Position numbers and translations under genes: made by a program
In this document: positions 50,140-59,157 of the stretch, one piece after another
Numbering within the stretch: position 1 is the stretch's first letter
Layout: every line of letters begins with the position of its first letter
The notes under the pieces: model-generated
Seen by the model: only the letters and a program-made list of their open reading frames with translations
Database searches by the model: none
Told to the model about the DNA's origin: nothing
NCBI RefSeq assembly: GCF_030490285.1
Contig: NZ_CP129884.1
Coordinates: forward strand, 434,001 to 498,000
DNA: 64,000 nt
Direction of reading: 5' to 3'
DNA from: Methylomonas montana
Lineage (GTDB): Bacteria > Pseudomonadota > Gammaproteobacteria > Methylococcales > Methylomonadaceae

Positions 50140-51058
50140 TTTTCAAACCCTGAATGATCGCCAGAAAGCCCGGTGCCGCTAGAAATACCAATAAGGCCGG
50201 GAACAAAAACAGCATCATGACGATAGTCATCTTACCCGACAGTTTGGACACCTTTTCTTTCAAGTCCGTTTGCATGCGGTCCTCGATCAGGTTCGACAAT
50301 TCGGCCAGGGATTTTAGTACGCTGCCGCCCATCCGCCAAGTCTGCTCCAGTATCATCGCCAAATCGGTCAAGGCCGGCACGTCTATTTGGACGGCAATGT
50401 TGTTCATCGCCACAGCGACGTCCTCACCGGCCTCAATCAGACGCAATAGATAATCCAGTTCGGCTGCCAGGTCGGGCAGTAAAGCGCGTGTATCCACCGA
50501 CAAGGAGCGTAAAGCCTGCTCGACGCTCAGGCCTGTGCTAAGCAGCACTCGCAACAAATGCACCAGCACCGGGGTTTGTTCGGCGATACGCGCTTGACGC
50601 GCAGCCGCCCGGTAGGCGACGACTCGCTTGGGAAGCAGGAAGGCCGCGCTTCCGGCCAGGAACAGAATGGCCAAATCTTTTTGATCCAGGCCATTCATGA
50701 AAAAGGTGTAACTCGCGATCATCACCGCCGCGATCGGTGACAGTGTCCGCAAGGCGTAGAAAATGGCGAGATCGCTCTTGCGTTTCCAGCCTGCCCGAAT
50801 CAGCAACGCCTTGACTTCGTCGTCGCCTGCTGAACGGTCGATAACCCGGTTGCCCAAACTTTCCAACCAGTTTGACTCGTGGCTCGATCCGCTATTGCTG
50901 CTGATATTTTCCCCGAATGCCGATCTGAACCGGCGATTCAGATCGGCGGGTCTGGTTTTGCTTTGTGCGCGAGCCAGTGCGAACAGAGCCAGCCCGGCCA
51001 AGGTGGTTGATAATGCCAATAAGGGCAATAGCCAGGGATAATCGCTCAGGACTGTCAT
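50126..51058 (-). CDS. tadC: Tad inner-membrane protein TadC
   Basis: The 310-residue protein is a T2SF-domain platform protein: hydrophobic segments at the N-terminus, in the middle and at the C-terminus, and the core LLRVLLSTGLSVEQALRSLSVDTR. TadB and TadC together replace the single PilC of type IV pili. It overlaps tadB by 4 bp. Confidence 0.9.
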   Translation of the reverse strand: MTVLSDYPWLLPLLALSTTLAGLALFALARAQSKTRPADLNRRFRSAFGENISSNSGSSHESNWLESLGNRVIDRSAGDDEVKALLIRAGWKRKSDLAIFYALRTLSPIAAVMIASYTFFMNGLDQKDLAILFLAGSAAFLLPKRVVAYRAAARQARIAEQTPVLVHLLRVLLSTGLSVEQALRSLSVDTRALLPDLAAELDYLLRLIEAGEDVAVAMNNIAVQIDVPALTDLAMILEQTWRMGGSVLKSLAELSNLIEDRMQTDLKEKVSKLSGKMTIVMMLFLFPALLVFLAAPGFLAIIQGLKNAAG

Positions 51059-51963
51059 CGGATGCTACGCATCATACGCCACAACAACAATCCGCCCACG
51101 GTCTGCAAGCCCAGTGCCGTGTAAATGATTTCCATGCCATGCGGATCATTCAACAGGTAGCCGATATAAGTCGGATTGGTAATCATCATATAACCCGCCA
51201 TGGCGACCGGCATTGTCCCCAGCATCCAGGCGCTCAGGCGAGTCTCGCCGGTCAGGGCGCTTAATTCTCGTTCCGCTTGTTCGCGCTGCCGGATCATGGT
51301 GATGATGTTTTCCAGCATGGCCTTGATACTGCCGCCATAGCGCTGATTGATACGCAATGCCAGCGTGATTAGGTGTAGCTCTTGCATTCGATAGATTTCC
51401 GCGGTTTCCTGTAGTGATTCGACCAGATCGCCACCGAGCGAGTTTTCGAGTTTTACACTTGCCATCGCTTTTGATAACGGCGGCAGGCTGTCGTCGATCG
51501 CGTTGAGCAGGGCGCTGTCGAAGCTGCGGCCTATTGCCATGATGCGGATGATATAGTCAATAAAGCCAGGTAGCTGCTTCAATAACATGCGGTGAGTGGC
51601 AGCGGCGCGCCAGAGTATAAAAACATAGCTGCCGAGCGCGAAGGCGAGGATAGCGATCAACAAACCGGTATTTCCCTTCAGTAAAAAGGTGATGCCGCAG
51701 ACTAAGCTAAAAATGAGCAGAGCGATCATCAGATATAAGGGGCGCCGTTCCAATCCCGCCCGTTGCAACAACTTGTATCCCCAACTCAGCGGCTTGAAGT
51801 GATGACGCTTCTGGGTGCCTGCCCGCCGACGTTCCAGTTTTTGGTCGAATCGGCGCGTCACGGTGATTTGCCTATCTTTCTGACGCCCCAACAGCCACAG
51901 CAGAATGGCGGAACAGCCCATGAAGCCGGCTGCGAGTACGATTAGCAATAAGGCCTTAGACAT
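51055..51963 (-). CDS. tadB: Tad inner-membrane protein TadB
   Basis: The start is set at ATG 51963 ([16 protein letters not shown]), which begins the first hydrophobic helix; a longer frame adds 14 residues. The 302-residue protein has the T2SF core LPGFIDYIIRIMAIGRSFDSALLNAI and three further hydrophobic segments. It overlaps the tadA end by 8 bp. Confidence 0.9.
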   Translation of the reverse strand: MSKALLLIVLAAGFMGCSAILLWLLGRQKDRQITVTRRFDQKLERRRAGTQKRHHFKPLSWGYKLLQRAGLERRPLYLMIALLIFSLVCGITFLLKGNTGLLIAILAFALGSYVFILWRAAATHRMLLKQLPGFIDYIIRIMAIGRSFDSALLNAIDDSLPPLSKAMASVKLENSLGGDLVESLQETAEIYRMQELHLITLALRINQRYGGSIKAMLENIITMIRQREQAERELSALTGETRLSAWMLGTMPVAMAGYMMITNPTYIGYLLNDPHGMEIIYTALGLQTVGGLLLWRMMRSIR

Positions 51964-53203
51964 GGCCGCGGCCGGACAAAATAGATTCTGACCGGTTCTG
52001 CGCAAGTTTTTGCAGCTTGGGCCGGAGCCGACTGGGAGGGTCGTAGCGATAGAGGCTTTGTGTCACATAATGTTCGTCGGCGACGTTGATGACTTCCTCG
52101 ACGGTCATGATGCGTCGGTGCCCGTCAGGCGCTCGGCCAATGTGGACGATCAGGTCTACAGAACTGGCGATTTGTTGGCGCAGCGTGATTTCGCTGCCGT
52201 TGTAGCCGGCGAATCCGGCCAATAGTTCCAGACGATTCAGCGCGTCGCGCGGATTGTTGGCGTGTAATGTTGCCATCGAACCGTCATGGCCGGTATTCAT
52301 GGCTTGCAGCATGTCCAGCACTTCTGCACCGCGAATTTCGCCCAGTATGATGCGATCCGGGCGCATCCGCAGCGCGTTGCGAACCAGTTCGCGCGCGGTG
52401 ATCGCGCCACTGCCCTCCAGGTTAGGGGGGCGCGTTTCCAGGCGCACGACATGCGGATGGCGCAAGTTGAGTTCGGCGGCATCCTCGATGGTGATCAGGC
52501 GCTCGCTGTGGGGAATGAAACTGCTGAGTACATTGAGTAGGGTGGTTTTGCCGGCGCCGGTGGAACCCGCCACCAGCAGGTTACAGCGCGCTTGTACCGC
52601 CTGGCGTAATAGCGCCAGGGTTTCCTCGTCGACAGTTTGATAAACCAGGAGATCGGCGGAGGTCAGCGGATCCTTGCGGAATTTGCGAATCGAAAGGCAG
52701 GGGCCATCGATGGCCAGCGGCGGGATGATGGCATTGACCCGGCTGCCGTCGGGTAGACGGGTGTCGACCATAGGGCTGGATTCGTCGACGCGGCGTCCTA
52801 GAGGGGCCAAGATGCGGCGAATCACGCGTAGCAAGTGCTGACTATCGATAAATTTCAGCTCTGTCAGTTCCAATTTGCCGTTACGCTCGATGTAGACCTC
52901 GTGAGGACCGTTGACTAGCACGTCGCTGATCTTGTCGTCACGCAGCAGGGGATCGATCGGGCCATAACCGGTGAGTTCATCGATCAAATCCTTGATCAGT
53001 CTTTCGGATTCTTGCTGGTTGATGGCGAGGTGCTGGTCGCGGATGAATTGTAGGGTTTTTTCCGCGACGAATTGCTTGAGTTGTTCGTCCTGTCCCGCCG
53101 CCGGCAATGTATCGATCTGGTCCAGCAGATAGCGATGCAGTTTACCCTTGAATGTTTGCAATTCGTCCGCCAGGTTGACGCCAGATTGGTTGCGGAATCT
53201 CAT
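51956..53203 (-). CDS. tadA: Tad secretion ATPase TadA/CpaF
   Basis: TadA powers Flp pilus assembly and retraction. The 415-residue protein has an N-terminal helical domain, [17 protein letters not shown], the Walker [13 protein letters not shown] near residue 218, Asp box [11 protein letters not shown] and Walker [15 protein letters not shown], followed by the [13 protein letters not shown] His box. It lies 12 bp after tadZ. Confidence 0.95.
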   Translation of the reverse strand: MRFRNQSGVNLADELQTFKGKLHRYLLDQIDTLPAAGQDEQLKQFVAEKTLQFIRDQHLAINQQESERLIKDLIDELTGYGPIDPLLRDDKISDVLVNGPHEVYIERNGKLELTELKFIDSQHLLRVIRRILAPLGRRVDESSPMVDTRLPDGSRVNAIIPPLAIDGPCLSIRKFRKDPLTSADLLVYQTVDEETLALLRQAVQARCNLLVAGSTGAGKTTLLNVLSSFIPHSERLITIEDAAELNLRHPHVVRLETRPPNLEGSGAITARELVRNALRMRPDRIILGEIRGAEVLDMLQAMNTGHDGSMATLHANNPRDALNRLELLAGFAGYNGSEITLRQQIASSVDLIVHIGRAPDGHRRIMTVEEVINVADEHYVTQSLYRYDPPSRLRPKLQKLAQNRSESILSGRGHV

Positions 53204-53215
53204 CGGTTCATTCCA

Positions 53216-54424
53216 CTAATGTTTTTGCAAAAAGGATGTGAAAAAGGACAACCAGCTTCGGCGTTCTGCCAATGGTTTCAGGCCGAGCAGTGATTTGGCA
53301 AATTGTTCGATGGCTTGCGCGTATTTGTCCTGGGGAGCGAACTCGAACAAAGTACGTCCGCTATTTTTCATGTAGAGCCTGGCGAGGCCTGATGACGGCA
53401 ATATGGTCCGCAATGGCAGACCTAAACGTTCCGCGATCTCGGCTCCGCTGGGTTCTTGCTTGTCCAGATAGCGATCCACAATGAGTTCGATAGGACAATC
53501 GGGCTGATTTTTCAGTAAGAAGTCCATCAGTTTCTTATTGCTGCGGCAACTCGGTACGGTCTGTTCGCATAGCAGGAAGAGTTGGTCGGCATGCACTGTG
53601 GTCAATTGCAGAAACTGCGATTTGGGTAAGCCGCTAAGGTTGACCACCACATATTGGAAATAAGAGCGCAGGATGTTAAGCAGCACGATGACATCATTGG
53701 CGGTAATATCGTCGGCGGTCGACTCCTCGGCCATGGCTAATAGGGCCAGTCCTGAGTGGTGCTTGGCGAAGGCGGTTTCGATCAGGGTCTCGTCGAAACG
53801 CCGAATGCTACGCACGGCATCGACAAAGGAATAGGAGGCCTGCAGGTCAAGGAACGATAAGGAGTCCGCTTCGGGTATCCCCAGGTCCAGCAGCAAGGTT
53901 TTGCTTTCTGGTGAATGCTGGCGCAAGGCCAGTCCCAGGTGCAGGCAGAGGATGGCCGAGTCGGCATCGGGACGCGCGCTGACGATGCCGATGATTTTGC
54001 CTCTCGGTTTGTCGCGTATCGTGGCGTAGTGAGCAGTTTTCTTCATGATACGTCGCAGGCGATCGCGTATCTCATCCCGAGAGGATTCTTTGGTGATCAG
54101 GTCGCAGGCGCCGGAACGCATGATCTCCAATACCATGTCCGAATCCCATGATTCGGTAAATACCAATAAGGGTAGCAAAGGCTTGCTGGCGTGGAGCTCT
54201 TCGATCAAATCCAGATGGGAGGCATGATTGCCGACGGGAATATGGATGATCGCCAGCATCGCGCTGACTGAGTCGATAATCTGCAGAATGCGTTCCAACG
54301 ACGAGGGTTCCGCAATCAGTAGGTCGCCTTCATCACCGATGCTGTCGTTTAGCCGACGAGTAACCGATTCATTGTCGGTAATCAGCACAAATGCCGGGCG
54401 AATGTGGCGTGCTTCGGCGCTCAT
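53216..54424 (-). CDS. tadZ: TadZ/CpaE pilus-localisation protein with atypical Walker A
   Basis: TadZ positions the Tad complex in the cell. The 402-residue protein has an N-terminal receiver-like domain (FVLITDNESVTRRLNDSIG, then LIEELHASKPLLPLLVFTES) and a ParA/MinD-like C-terminal domain. Where MinD has KGGxGKT, this protein reads IIGIVSARPDADSAI, so the nucleotide-binding loop is degenerate, a feature known for some TadZ proteins. It overlaps rcpA by 4 bp. Confidence 0.88.
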   Translation of the reverse strand: MSAEARHIRPAFVLITDNESVTRRLNDSIGDEGDLLIAEPSSLERILQIIDSVSAMLAIIHIPVGNHASHLDLIEELHASKPLLPLLVFTESWDSDMVLEIMRSGACDLITKESSRDEIRDRLRRIMKKTAHYATIRDKPRGKIIGIVSARPDADSAILCLHLGLALRQHSPESKTLLLDLGIPEADSLSFLDLQASYSFVDAVRSIRRFDETLIETAFAKHHSGLALLAMAEESTADDITANDVIVLLNILRSYFQYVVVNLSGLPKSQFLQLTTVHADQLFLLCEQTVPSCRSNKKLMDFLLKNQPDCPIELIVDRYLDKQEPSGAEIAERLGLPLRTILPSSGLARLYMKNSGRTLFEFAPQDKYAQAIEQFAKSLLGLKPLAERRSWLSFFTSFLQKH

Positions 54425-55758
54425 CGTGAAAAGCCTTCCATGGAACCGCGCTGGGCTTTATTCGGTTCCTGTTTGTAAAACAGGAATTTGGCGAAGTTTG
54501 GATCGGTCCGGCGGTAAGCCTCGCCTGGCAGAGCGGGCATAGGGGCATCTCGTTTTATGGGATGGACGATATGCGGCGTCACCACCATCAGCAGTTCCTT
54601 GTCGTTCTTCTCGAAACGCTTGGAGCGGAAAAACGCGCCGATATAGGGAATATCGCCCAGCCAAGGTAGCTTGTCTTCATTGGCGACGGTGGTTTGGCTG
54701 ATCAAGCCGCTAATGGCAAAACTTTCGCCATCACCCAACTCGATGCTGGTGTCGGTACGGCGTACCTTCAGGGCCGGCACCCGTGTACTACCGCTCTGAA
54801 TGCCGGCGGAAAAATCCAGATCGCTGACCTCCGGTGCCACCTTCATCATGATGCGGTTCGCTGCCAGCAGGGTAGGGGTCAACGCTAGGCGCACGCCAAA
54901 CTCCCGGTATTTTATGGTGATCGCGCCGGATGCGGAGCCGCCTTGCGGAACCGGGATCGGGAATTCGCCGCCGGCCAGAAAATTGGCCGTCTGCCCGCTC
55001 AGCACCACCAGGCTGGGTTCGGCCAAGGTATAGGCATAGCCGCCCTGTTCCAGCAAGCTGACAGTGCTCAGCCAGCTTTGGTTAGAGTTGCCGAATACCA
55101 TTTGGAACGCTTGCGCGTAAGGGAAGAATCCGGCCGCGCTTTCCAGGAGCAGACTGCCGGCTTCCGCACTTTGTACGCCGGATAGCGTCCCCGGCGGCGC
55201 GACGGCAATAGTGGAATTGGCTGAGTTTTTGCCGAAGAAAAAGCCGGCTTCCTTGAGGGCGGTGCGGCTGATTTCGACGACCTTGATATCCGCTTGGATC
55301 TGGGTGCTGCCCATCTCCACGGTCGTCATGTCTCTTGGATTGGGTGCGCTTTCGGGTATCTTGCCGGCATGTTCGACGAGCGATTCGAATTCGCCCTCGA
55401 TGATGCGCGGATCGACGCGTAAACGGTAACGGCGCGCTTGGGATCGCTCGTCATGCCAGATATGTAGATTGGTAGATCCTGGCTTCTTGGCTGTTATCAG
55501 CAAATCCTGTGCTGTGGCGGTGATGCTGACATCGGCGATTTCCGGATCGCCGACGGCGATACGCGTCGGTGCTTTGGCTAGACGCAGGACCTCTTGCTGA
55601 CCCTCGTTGATCAGGATTTCCTCTATGTGTGGGGTGTAACTGCCGCGTTTATGTTTTCCGTTCGCCAGCGCGTTACCGGCAAAAACGCAGAGCATCAGGA
55701 AATAGAATAAGGACACTAGCCGTTGATAAGCAATGTGTCGATCGATCGAATGTGTCAT
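54421..55758 (-). CDS. rcpA: Tad outer-membrane secretin RcpA/CpaC
   Basis: The 445-residue protein has a signal peptide, an N-terminal BON-like/N0 region (ILINEGQQEVLRLAKAPTRIAVGDPEIADV), and the secretin domain with GSTQIQADIKVVEIS, FLAGGEFPIPV, VRLALTPTLLAANRIMMKV and the C-terminal KELLMVVTPHIV signature. It forms the pore for Flp pili. It overlaps cpaB by 4 bp. Confidence 0.93.
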   Translation of the reverse strand: MTHSIDRHIAYQRLVSLFYFLMLCVFAGNALANGKHKRGSYTPHIEEILINEGQQEVLRLAKAPTRIAVGDPEIADVSITATAQDLLITAKKPGSTNLHIWHDERSQARRYRLRVDPRIIEGEFESLVEHAGKIPESAPNPRDMTTVEMGSTQIQADIKVVEISRTALKEAGFFFGKNSANSTIAVAPPGTLSGVQSAEAGSLLLESAAGFFPYAQAFQMVFGNSNQSWLSTVSLLEQGGYAYTLAEPSLVVLSGQTANFLAGGEFPIPVPQGGSASGAITIKYREFGVRLALTPTLLAANRIMMKVAPEVSDLDFSAGIQSGSTRVPALKVRRTDTSIELGDGESFAISGLISQTTVANEDKLPWLGDIPYIGAFFRSKRFEKNDKELLMVVTPHIVHPIKRDAPMPALPGEAYRRTDPNFAKFLFYKQEPNKAQRGSMEGFSR

Positions 55759-56594
55759 GGGTATTGAACCTGCTCAACGTGAGCGCCGTGATAAATTTCT
55801 ATAATAGGGCCCTGTGGCTTCTCGGGAGCCAGGCTTTGCGTCGTCGGTGCGGCGACATCGTTCAAGGTGGTAGGAGAAGATAATTCTTCGCTAACGGCCG
55901 CGCCTGCTGGGCGTAACGCCAGTCGCAATATGCCCAGATTTTCGACCAAGGCAACCAGTGCAGTTTGGTCGGCGTCGACGGCTATTACGGCGGTATTGAT
56001 TCCGGTTTTGCTTTTCACTGTCTCATCTTTCGATGGGCTTTTATCGGTGGCCGGGTCCGGCGCAGGTAACTCTGTTCCGTAGCTTAAAACGCGGACCGCA
56101 TGCAGCATGACCACGGCTTGATTTTCCTTGACCAGTTCATTGTCTTTACGAATGAAGGCAATCACGTCGACAGCATCGCCGGGATGGATGAAGCCACCAA
56201 CGCCAATGACTTCGCTGACTTTTATCGCAATGGCCCGCTCATTGGTTTTAAGTGACTGGGCGATTGGATTGCCTGTCACGAGATCGCTAGCCAGTATCGG
56301 TTTGCCTTGTGCGATGGTGTTTGCCAGACGTTTGCCAAGCACTTCCTTGGTGGTGTCGAAGGCATTGGCTGGCCGGATTGTGGCCGGCGTCGAGGTGACA
56401 TCGCCTTCGCTGATGACGTCTCCCGGTTGGAGAGGGCGGCTAGCAGTGACGATTTGATAGCTGATTTCAGGCGCCTTGGCAGGCGTTGTTGTCTTGTCGG
56501 CTGGAGGGCTGCTGAGCCGGTAAGCGATGGCGATAAGAATCAACGAGCCTATCAGCATAATAGCGGCGACGAGTTTAAGTATTTGACTGCTCAT
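55755..56594 (-). CDS. cpaB: Tad periplasmic protein RcpC/CpaB
   Basis: The 279-residue protein has an N-terminal membrane anchor, a SAF-like domain (ASRPLQPGDVISEGDV and VLGKRLANTIAQGKPILASDLV) and the RcpC core AIAIKVSEVIGVGGFIHPGDAVDVIAF. It supports the secretin. A 109-bp gap without a gene separates it from tadE. Confidence 0.92.
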   Translation of the reverse strand: MSSQILKLVAAIMLIGSLILIAIAYRLSSPPADKTTTPAKAPEISYQIVTASRPLQPGDVISEGDVTSTPATIRPANAFDTTKEVLGKRLANTIAQGKPILASDLVTGNPIAQSLKTNERAIAIKVSEVIGVGGFIHPGDAVDVIAFIRKDNELVKENQAVVMLHAVRVLSYGTELPAPDPATDKSPSKDETVKSKTGINTAVIAVDADQTALVALVENLGILRLALRPAGAAVSEELSSPTTLNDVAAPTTQSLAPEKPQGPIIEIYHGAHVEQVQYP

Positions 56595-56703
56595 GATATT
56601 TGCCTATTTTGATGAAACTCATTGACCAGTCAGCCAAAAAATCGTCCTTGTAAATTATAGCCGGCTACCTGCTTGGCTAACAAGACGCCATGCGCGAGCT
56701 GCA

Positions 56704-57213
56704 TCAAAGTTGCCCGTCAGAGGTGATGACGAAATTGTCGGGGATATTGGGGACATTGCCGATGACAGGAAATGTCAGAACCGGCAGCAATGGGCTTTCC
56801 GTATAAGGGTAGGTTAGCGTGACAGTGATGTTGGAACCCGCCACGGCGACCTGAATCTTGTCGTAGTTGGGCGCGGTGCCGAGGATGACTTCTTTCTGGG
56901 ACTCAGGCAGCCAGGCCAAGGTTTGAACGACCGCGCCGCGGGCCAGTTCGGCGACCTTGGCCTGATAATCGGCGTTGCTGGCAAAGGCAGTGGGGTCTGC
57001 CTTGATCGCGGCGCGAGTACCTTCCTTTGACGCGTGCGTCAGTGATTGGTCTAAAGTCATGACCAGGCCATAACCGACGATGGCATAAAACAGTGTGAAA
57101 AATAACGGGAACGCCAATGCAAACTCGATGGCAACCCCGCCTTTTTGTCGGTGCCCCGCTGCGTGATGCGAATCCGGATGGGGTAATGTTCGCATCGGTC
57201 GTTGCTTACACAT
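56704..57213 (-). CDS. tadE: TadE-like pseudopilin
   Basis: The 169-residue protein has the pseudopilin motif KGGVAIEFALAFPLFFTLFYAIVG, with cleavage expected after the second glycine and the conserved glutamate at +5 or so. It would be processed by TadV. It overlaps tadV by 8 bp. Confidence 0.88.
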   Translation of the reverse strand: MCKQRPMRTLPHPDSHHAAGHRQKGGVAIEFALAFPLFFTLFYAIVGYGLVMTLDQSLTHASKEGTRAAIKADPTAFASNADYQAKVAELARGAVVQTLAWLPESQKEVILGTAPNYDKIQVAVAGSNITVTLTYPYTESPLLPVLTFPVIGNVPNIPDNFVITSDGQL

Positions 57214-57673
57214 TGCCGCTGCCGAGCATGGCCAGCATCAATCCCAGGGCAATGAATATGCCTTGCGGCAGGCGCAGGTTTTTGGAAGCGTTTTGTTCCG
57301 CCTGCCTGGATTTGCTCATGCTAAGCCAAAGCGCCACTGGCAGCGTCAGTAGGCTGCTGATCACAAAAGTAGTCGCCAATATCTGTGCGCCGCCTATGAA
57401 GCCGATGGCCGACATTAGCTTGATGTCTCCTGCTCCCAGCCATCCCAACCATAGGCATGGCGACAAAAAAAACAACACGCCGATACCGGCAGTCACAGCC
57501 GAAAGCGGCGAAGCACCCAGGATGCTTCTGCCGTAAATCAGTAAATAGATTATGGCGACTCCGGCCGCGCCCAGCGTCAGACTATTGGGTAGGCGCCGTT
57601 GCCGATAATCAAGTAGGACAAGAGAGCATGTCCATGCGATTAGCAGACCTTCTGGCCCCAGTAATCGATCCAT
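57206..57673 (-). CDS. tadV: Tad prepilin peptidase TadV/CpaA
   Basis: The 155-residue A24-family aspartic peptidase has the two catalytic aspartates in LLDYRQRRLPN and GAGDIKLMSAIG and five hydrophobic helices. It is the short form lacking the N-terminal methylase half of PilD and processes Flp, TadE and TadG. Confidence 0.9.
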   Translation of the reverse strand: MDRLLGPEGLLIAWTCSLVLLDYRQRRLPNSLTLGAAGVAIIYLLIYGRSILGASPLSAVTAGIGVLFFLSPCLWLGWLGAGDIKLMSAIGFIGGAQILATTFVISSLLTLPVALWLSMSKSRQAEQNASKNLRLPQGIFIALGLMLAMLGSGNV

Positions 57674-57713
57674 CGTTCAGTATGTTCGTATAGGATAACT
57701 GAAGCGCTTGTGA

Positions 57714-57887
57714 TTATGGTGCTGGTGTCAGGGCGGTCTGGATGCTGGTAAAAATAACTCCAATGGCGTCGCCGATGGGGGTAACGAATGTGGCGATAAC
57801 CACCGCCACCATGGCTGCCAGCAACGCGTACTCAAGTGCGCTGGCGCCGTCTTCGCGGTGGATCAGTTTTGTGATGAATGCTTTCAT
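57714..57887 (-). CDS. flp: Flp major pilin
   Basis: On the minus strand ATG 57887 follows AGGAGAAGCAC and encodes 57 residues starting MKAFITKLIHREDGASALEY. The pattern G-A-S-A-L-E-Y followed by a hydrophobic helix (ALLAAMVAVVIATF) is the Flp processing site; TadV would cut after the glycine. It heads the Tad operon, 40 bp before tadV. Confidence 0.93.
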   Translation of the reverse strand: MKAFITKLIHREDGASALEYALLAAMVAVVIATFVTPIGDAIGVIFTSIQTALTPAP

Positions 57888-58229
57888 GTGCTTCTCCTAG
57901 TTTATATTTATATTTATCTGTGGAGCCTATTGCTAGGCTGTACTAATAAGACAGCGCATGGCGGCTTGGTAGTTAAGGCTGCGTCGAAAGAAGTGCTTGC
58001 GTCCGTCGCCAATAAAGCGTTGATTCTTACTGATTGCACAATCTATTCAAGAAGATTTGAGGTGTCAACGCGAGCTAGATAACTTAGCTCACACTCTTGT
58101 GAAATGATCGTGACGCTTGGCAAAAGTTATTGGTTTCGAGCTTGTTGCCATGGCGAACACAGTATCATATGAGGTTGCTGTGTGCTGGAGTATCGGTCGA
58201 TTGTGATTCGTCGGCAGCAAATGTTCTTA
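57888..58229. other. upstream region of the Tad operon
   Basis: These 342 bp must carry the flp promoter. The part next to flp is AT-rich. I see no gene, RNA or clear operator in it. A small ORF across 57858-58082 has no family features and overlaps flp on the other strand. Confidence 0.4.
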
Positions 58230-58360
58230 GAAGCTGTTTAAAAGCGTCGGGAGCTTGTTCACGGCAAGGCGAAAAACCGGAGTGTACATGGAGTGCATGA
58301 GGATTTTGAGCGATTTTTCAACACAGTCAGGGGCAAGCGCAGCGGCTTTTAAACAGCTTC
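58230..58360. mobile_element. MITE-like element with 16-bp terminal inverted repeats
   Basis: GAAGCTGTTTAAAAGC (58230-58245) and GCTTTTAAACAGCTTC (58345-58360) are perfect inverted repeats enclosing 99 bp without coding capacity. TTA stands on both sides (58227-58229 and 58361-58363), as a 3-bp target duplication would. No transposase is nearby, so movement would rely on one elsewhere. Confidence 0.7.
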
Positions 58361-58368
58361 TTAGGCAT

Positions 58369-58404
58369 AAAAAAACCGGTATCCGCGACAGCCGATACCG
58401 GTTT
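58369..58404 (-). terminator. intrinsic terminator of petABC
   Basis: AAACCGGTATC (58373-58383) and GATACCGGTTT (58394-58404) form an 11-bp stem; on the minus strand it ends in seven T. It lies 28 bp after petC. Confidence 0.9.
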
Positions 58405-58431
58405 GATGGATAGCGCTAGCTTAAGCTGTGT

Positions 58432-59154
58432 TTAGTGCACGTCTTTCCAGTACTCTTTTTTCAACAGATAAGCCAGCACGATGAACATCAGGATAAAGAA
58501 CAATACATATTTGCCCATTTGCTGTCTTTCCAGTTGCACCGGCTCGCCGACGTAAACCAGGAAGTTGACCAGATCGTTGACCATTTTGTCGAATTCCTGC
58601 GGCGACAACTGACCCGGTTGCTCCAGTTTCAGGTCGGTGATCACGTCTTGACCATCGACTTTATGAATCACCGCTGATTGAGTGCCTTGCAGTTGCCAGA
58701 ATACGTTGGGCATACCCACATCCGGGAACACCACATTGTTGACGCCCAAAGGCGATTTACCCGGTTCGGCATAAAAGCTCCTCAGGTAGGTGTACAACCA
58801 GTCGGCGCCGCGCGAACGGGCAATCAACGATAAATCCGGCGGCGTGGTGCCGAACCATTTTTCCGCATCATGCGCATTCATGGCCGAGTGCATCTGATCA
58901 TAGATGCCGGCGCCAAAGGGTGCCACCACTTTTAGCACTTCGCCTTCATCCAGTTTCAAATCCAGCGCAATGCGTTTATAGCGAATATGTTTCGCCGAAT
59001 GGCAGCCCAGGCAGTAGGTGACGTAGTATTTGGCGCCGCGTTCCAAGGCCATGGTATCAGACAGGTCGATATCGGCGCTGTCAAGCTTGACGCCGGCACT
59101 GGCAAACACGTTGAAAGGCAGCAAAAATAAAAGAGTGTAGAGTATTTTGTTCAT
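58432..59154 (-). CDS. petC: cytochrome c1 of the bc1 complex
   Basis: The 240-residue protein has a signal peptide, the heme-binding CLGCH near residue 51, a methionine-containing distal region (FPDVGMPNVFWQLQG) and a C-terminal membrane anchor (YVLFFILMFIVLAYLL). It completes the petA-petB-petC operon and passes electrons to soluble cytochromes. Confidence 0.96.
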   Translation of the reverse strand: MNKILYTLLFLLPFNVFASAGVKLDSADIDLSDTMALERGAKYYVTYCLGCHSAKHIRYKRIALDLKLDEGEVLKVVAPFGAGIYDQMHSAMNAHDAEKWFGTTPPDLSLIARSRGADWLYTYLRSFYAEPGKSPLGVNNVVFPDVGMPNVFWQLQGTQSAVIHKVDGQDVITDLKLEQPGQLSPQEFDKMVNDLVNFLVYVGEPVQLERQQMGKYVLFFILMFIVLAYLLKKEYWKDVH

Positions 59155-59157
59155 GGC

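Noticed and set aside
57858-58082. 74-codon ORF on the plus strand opposite flp
   Set aside because: It overlaps the well-supported flp pilin start and has no family features.
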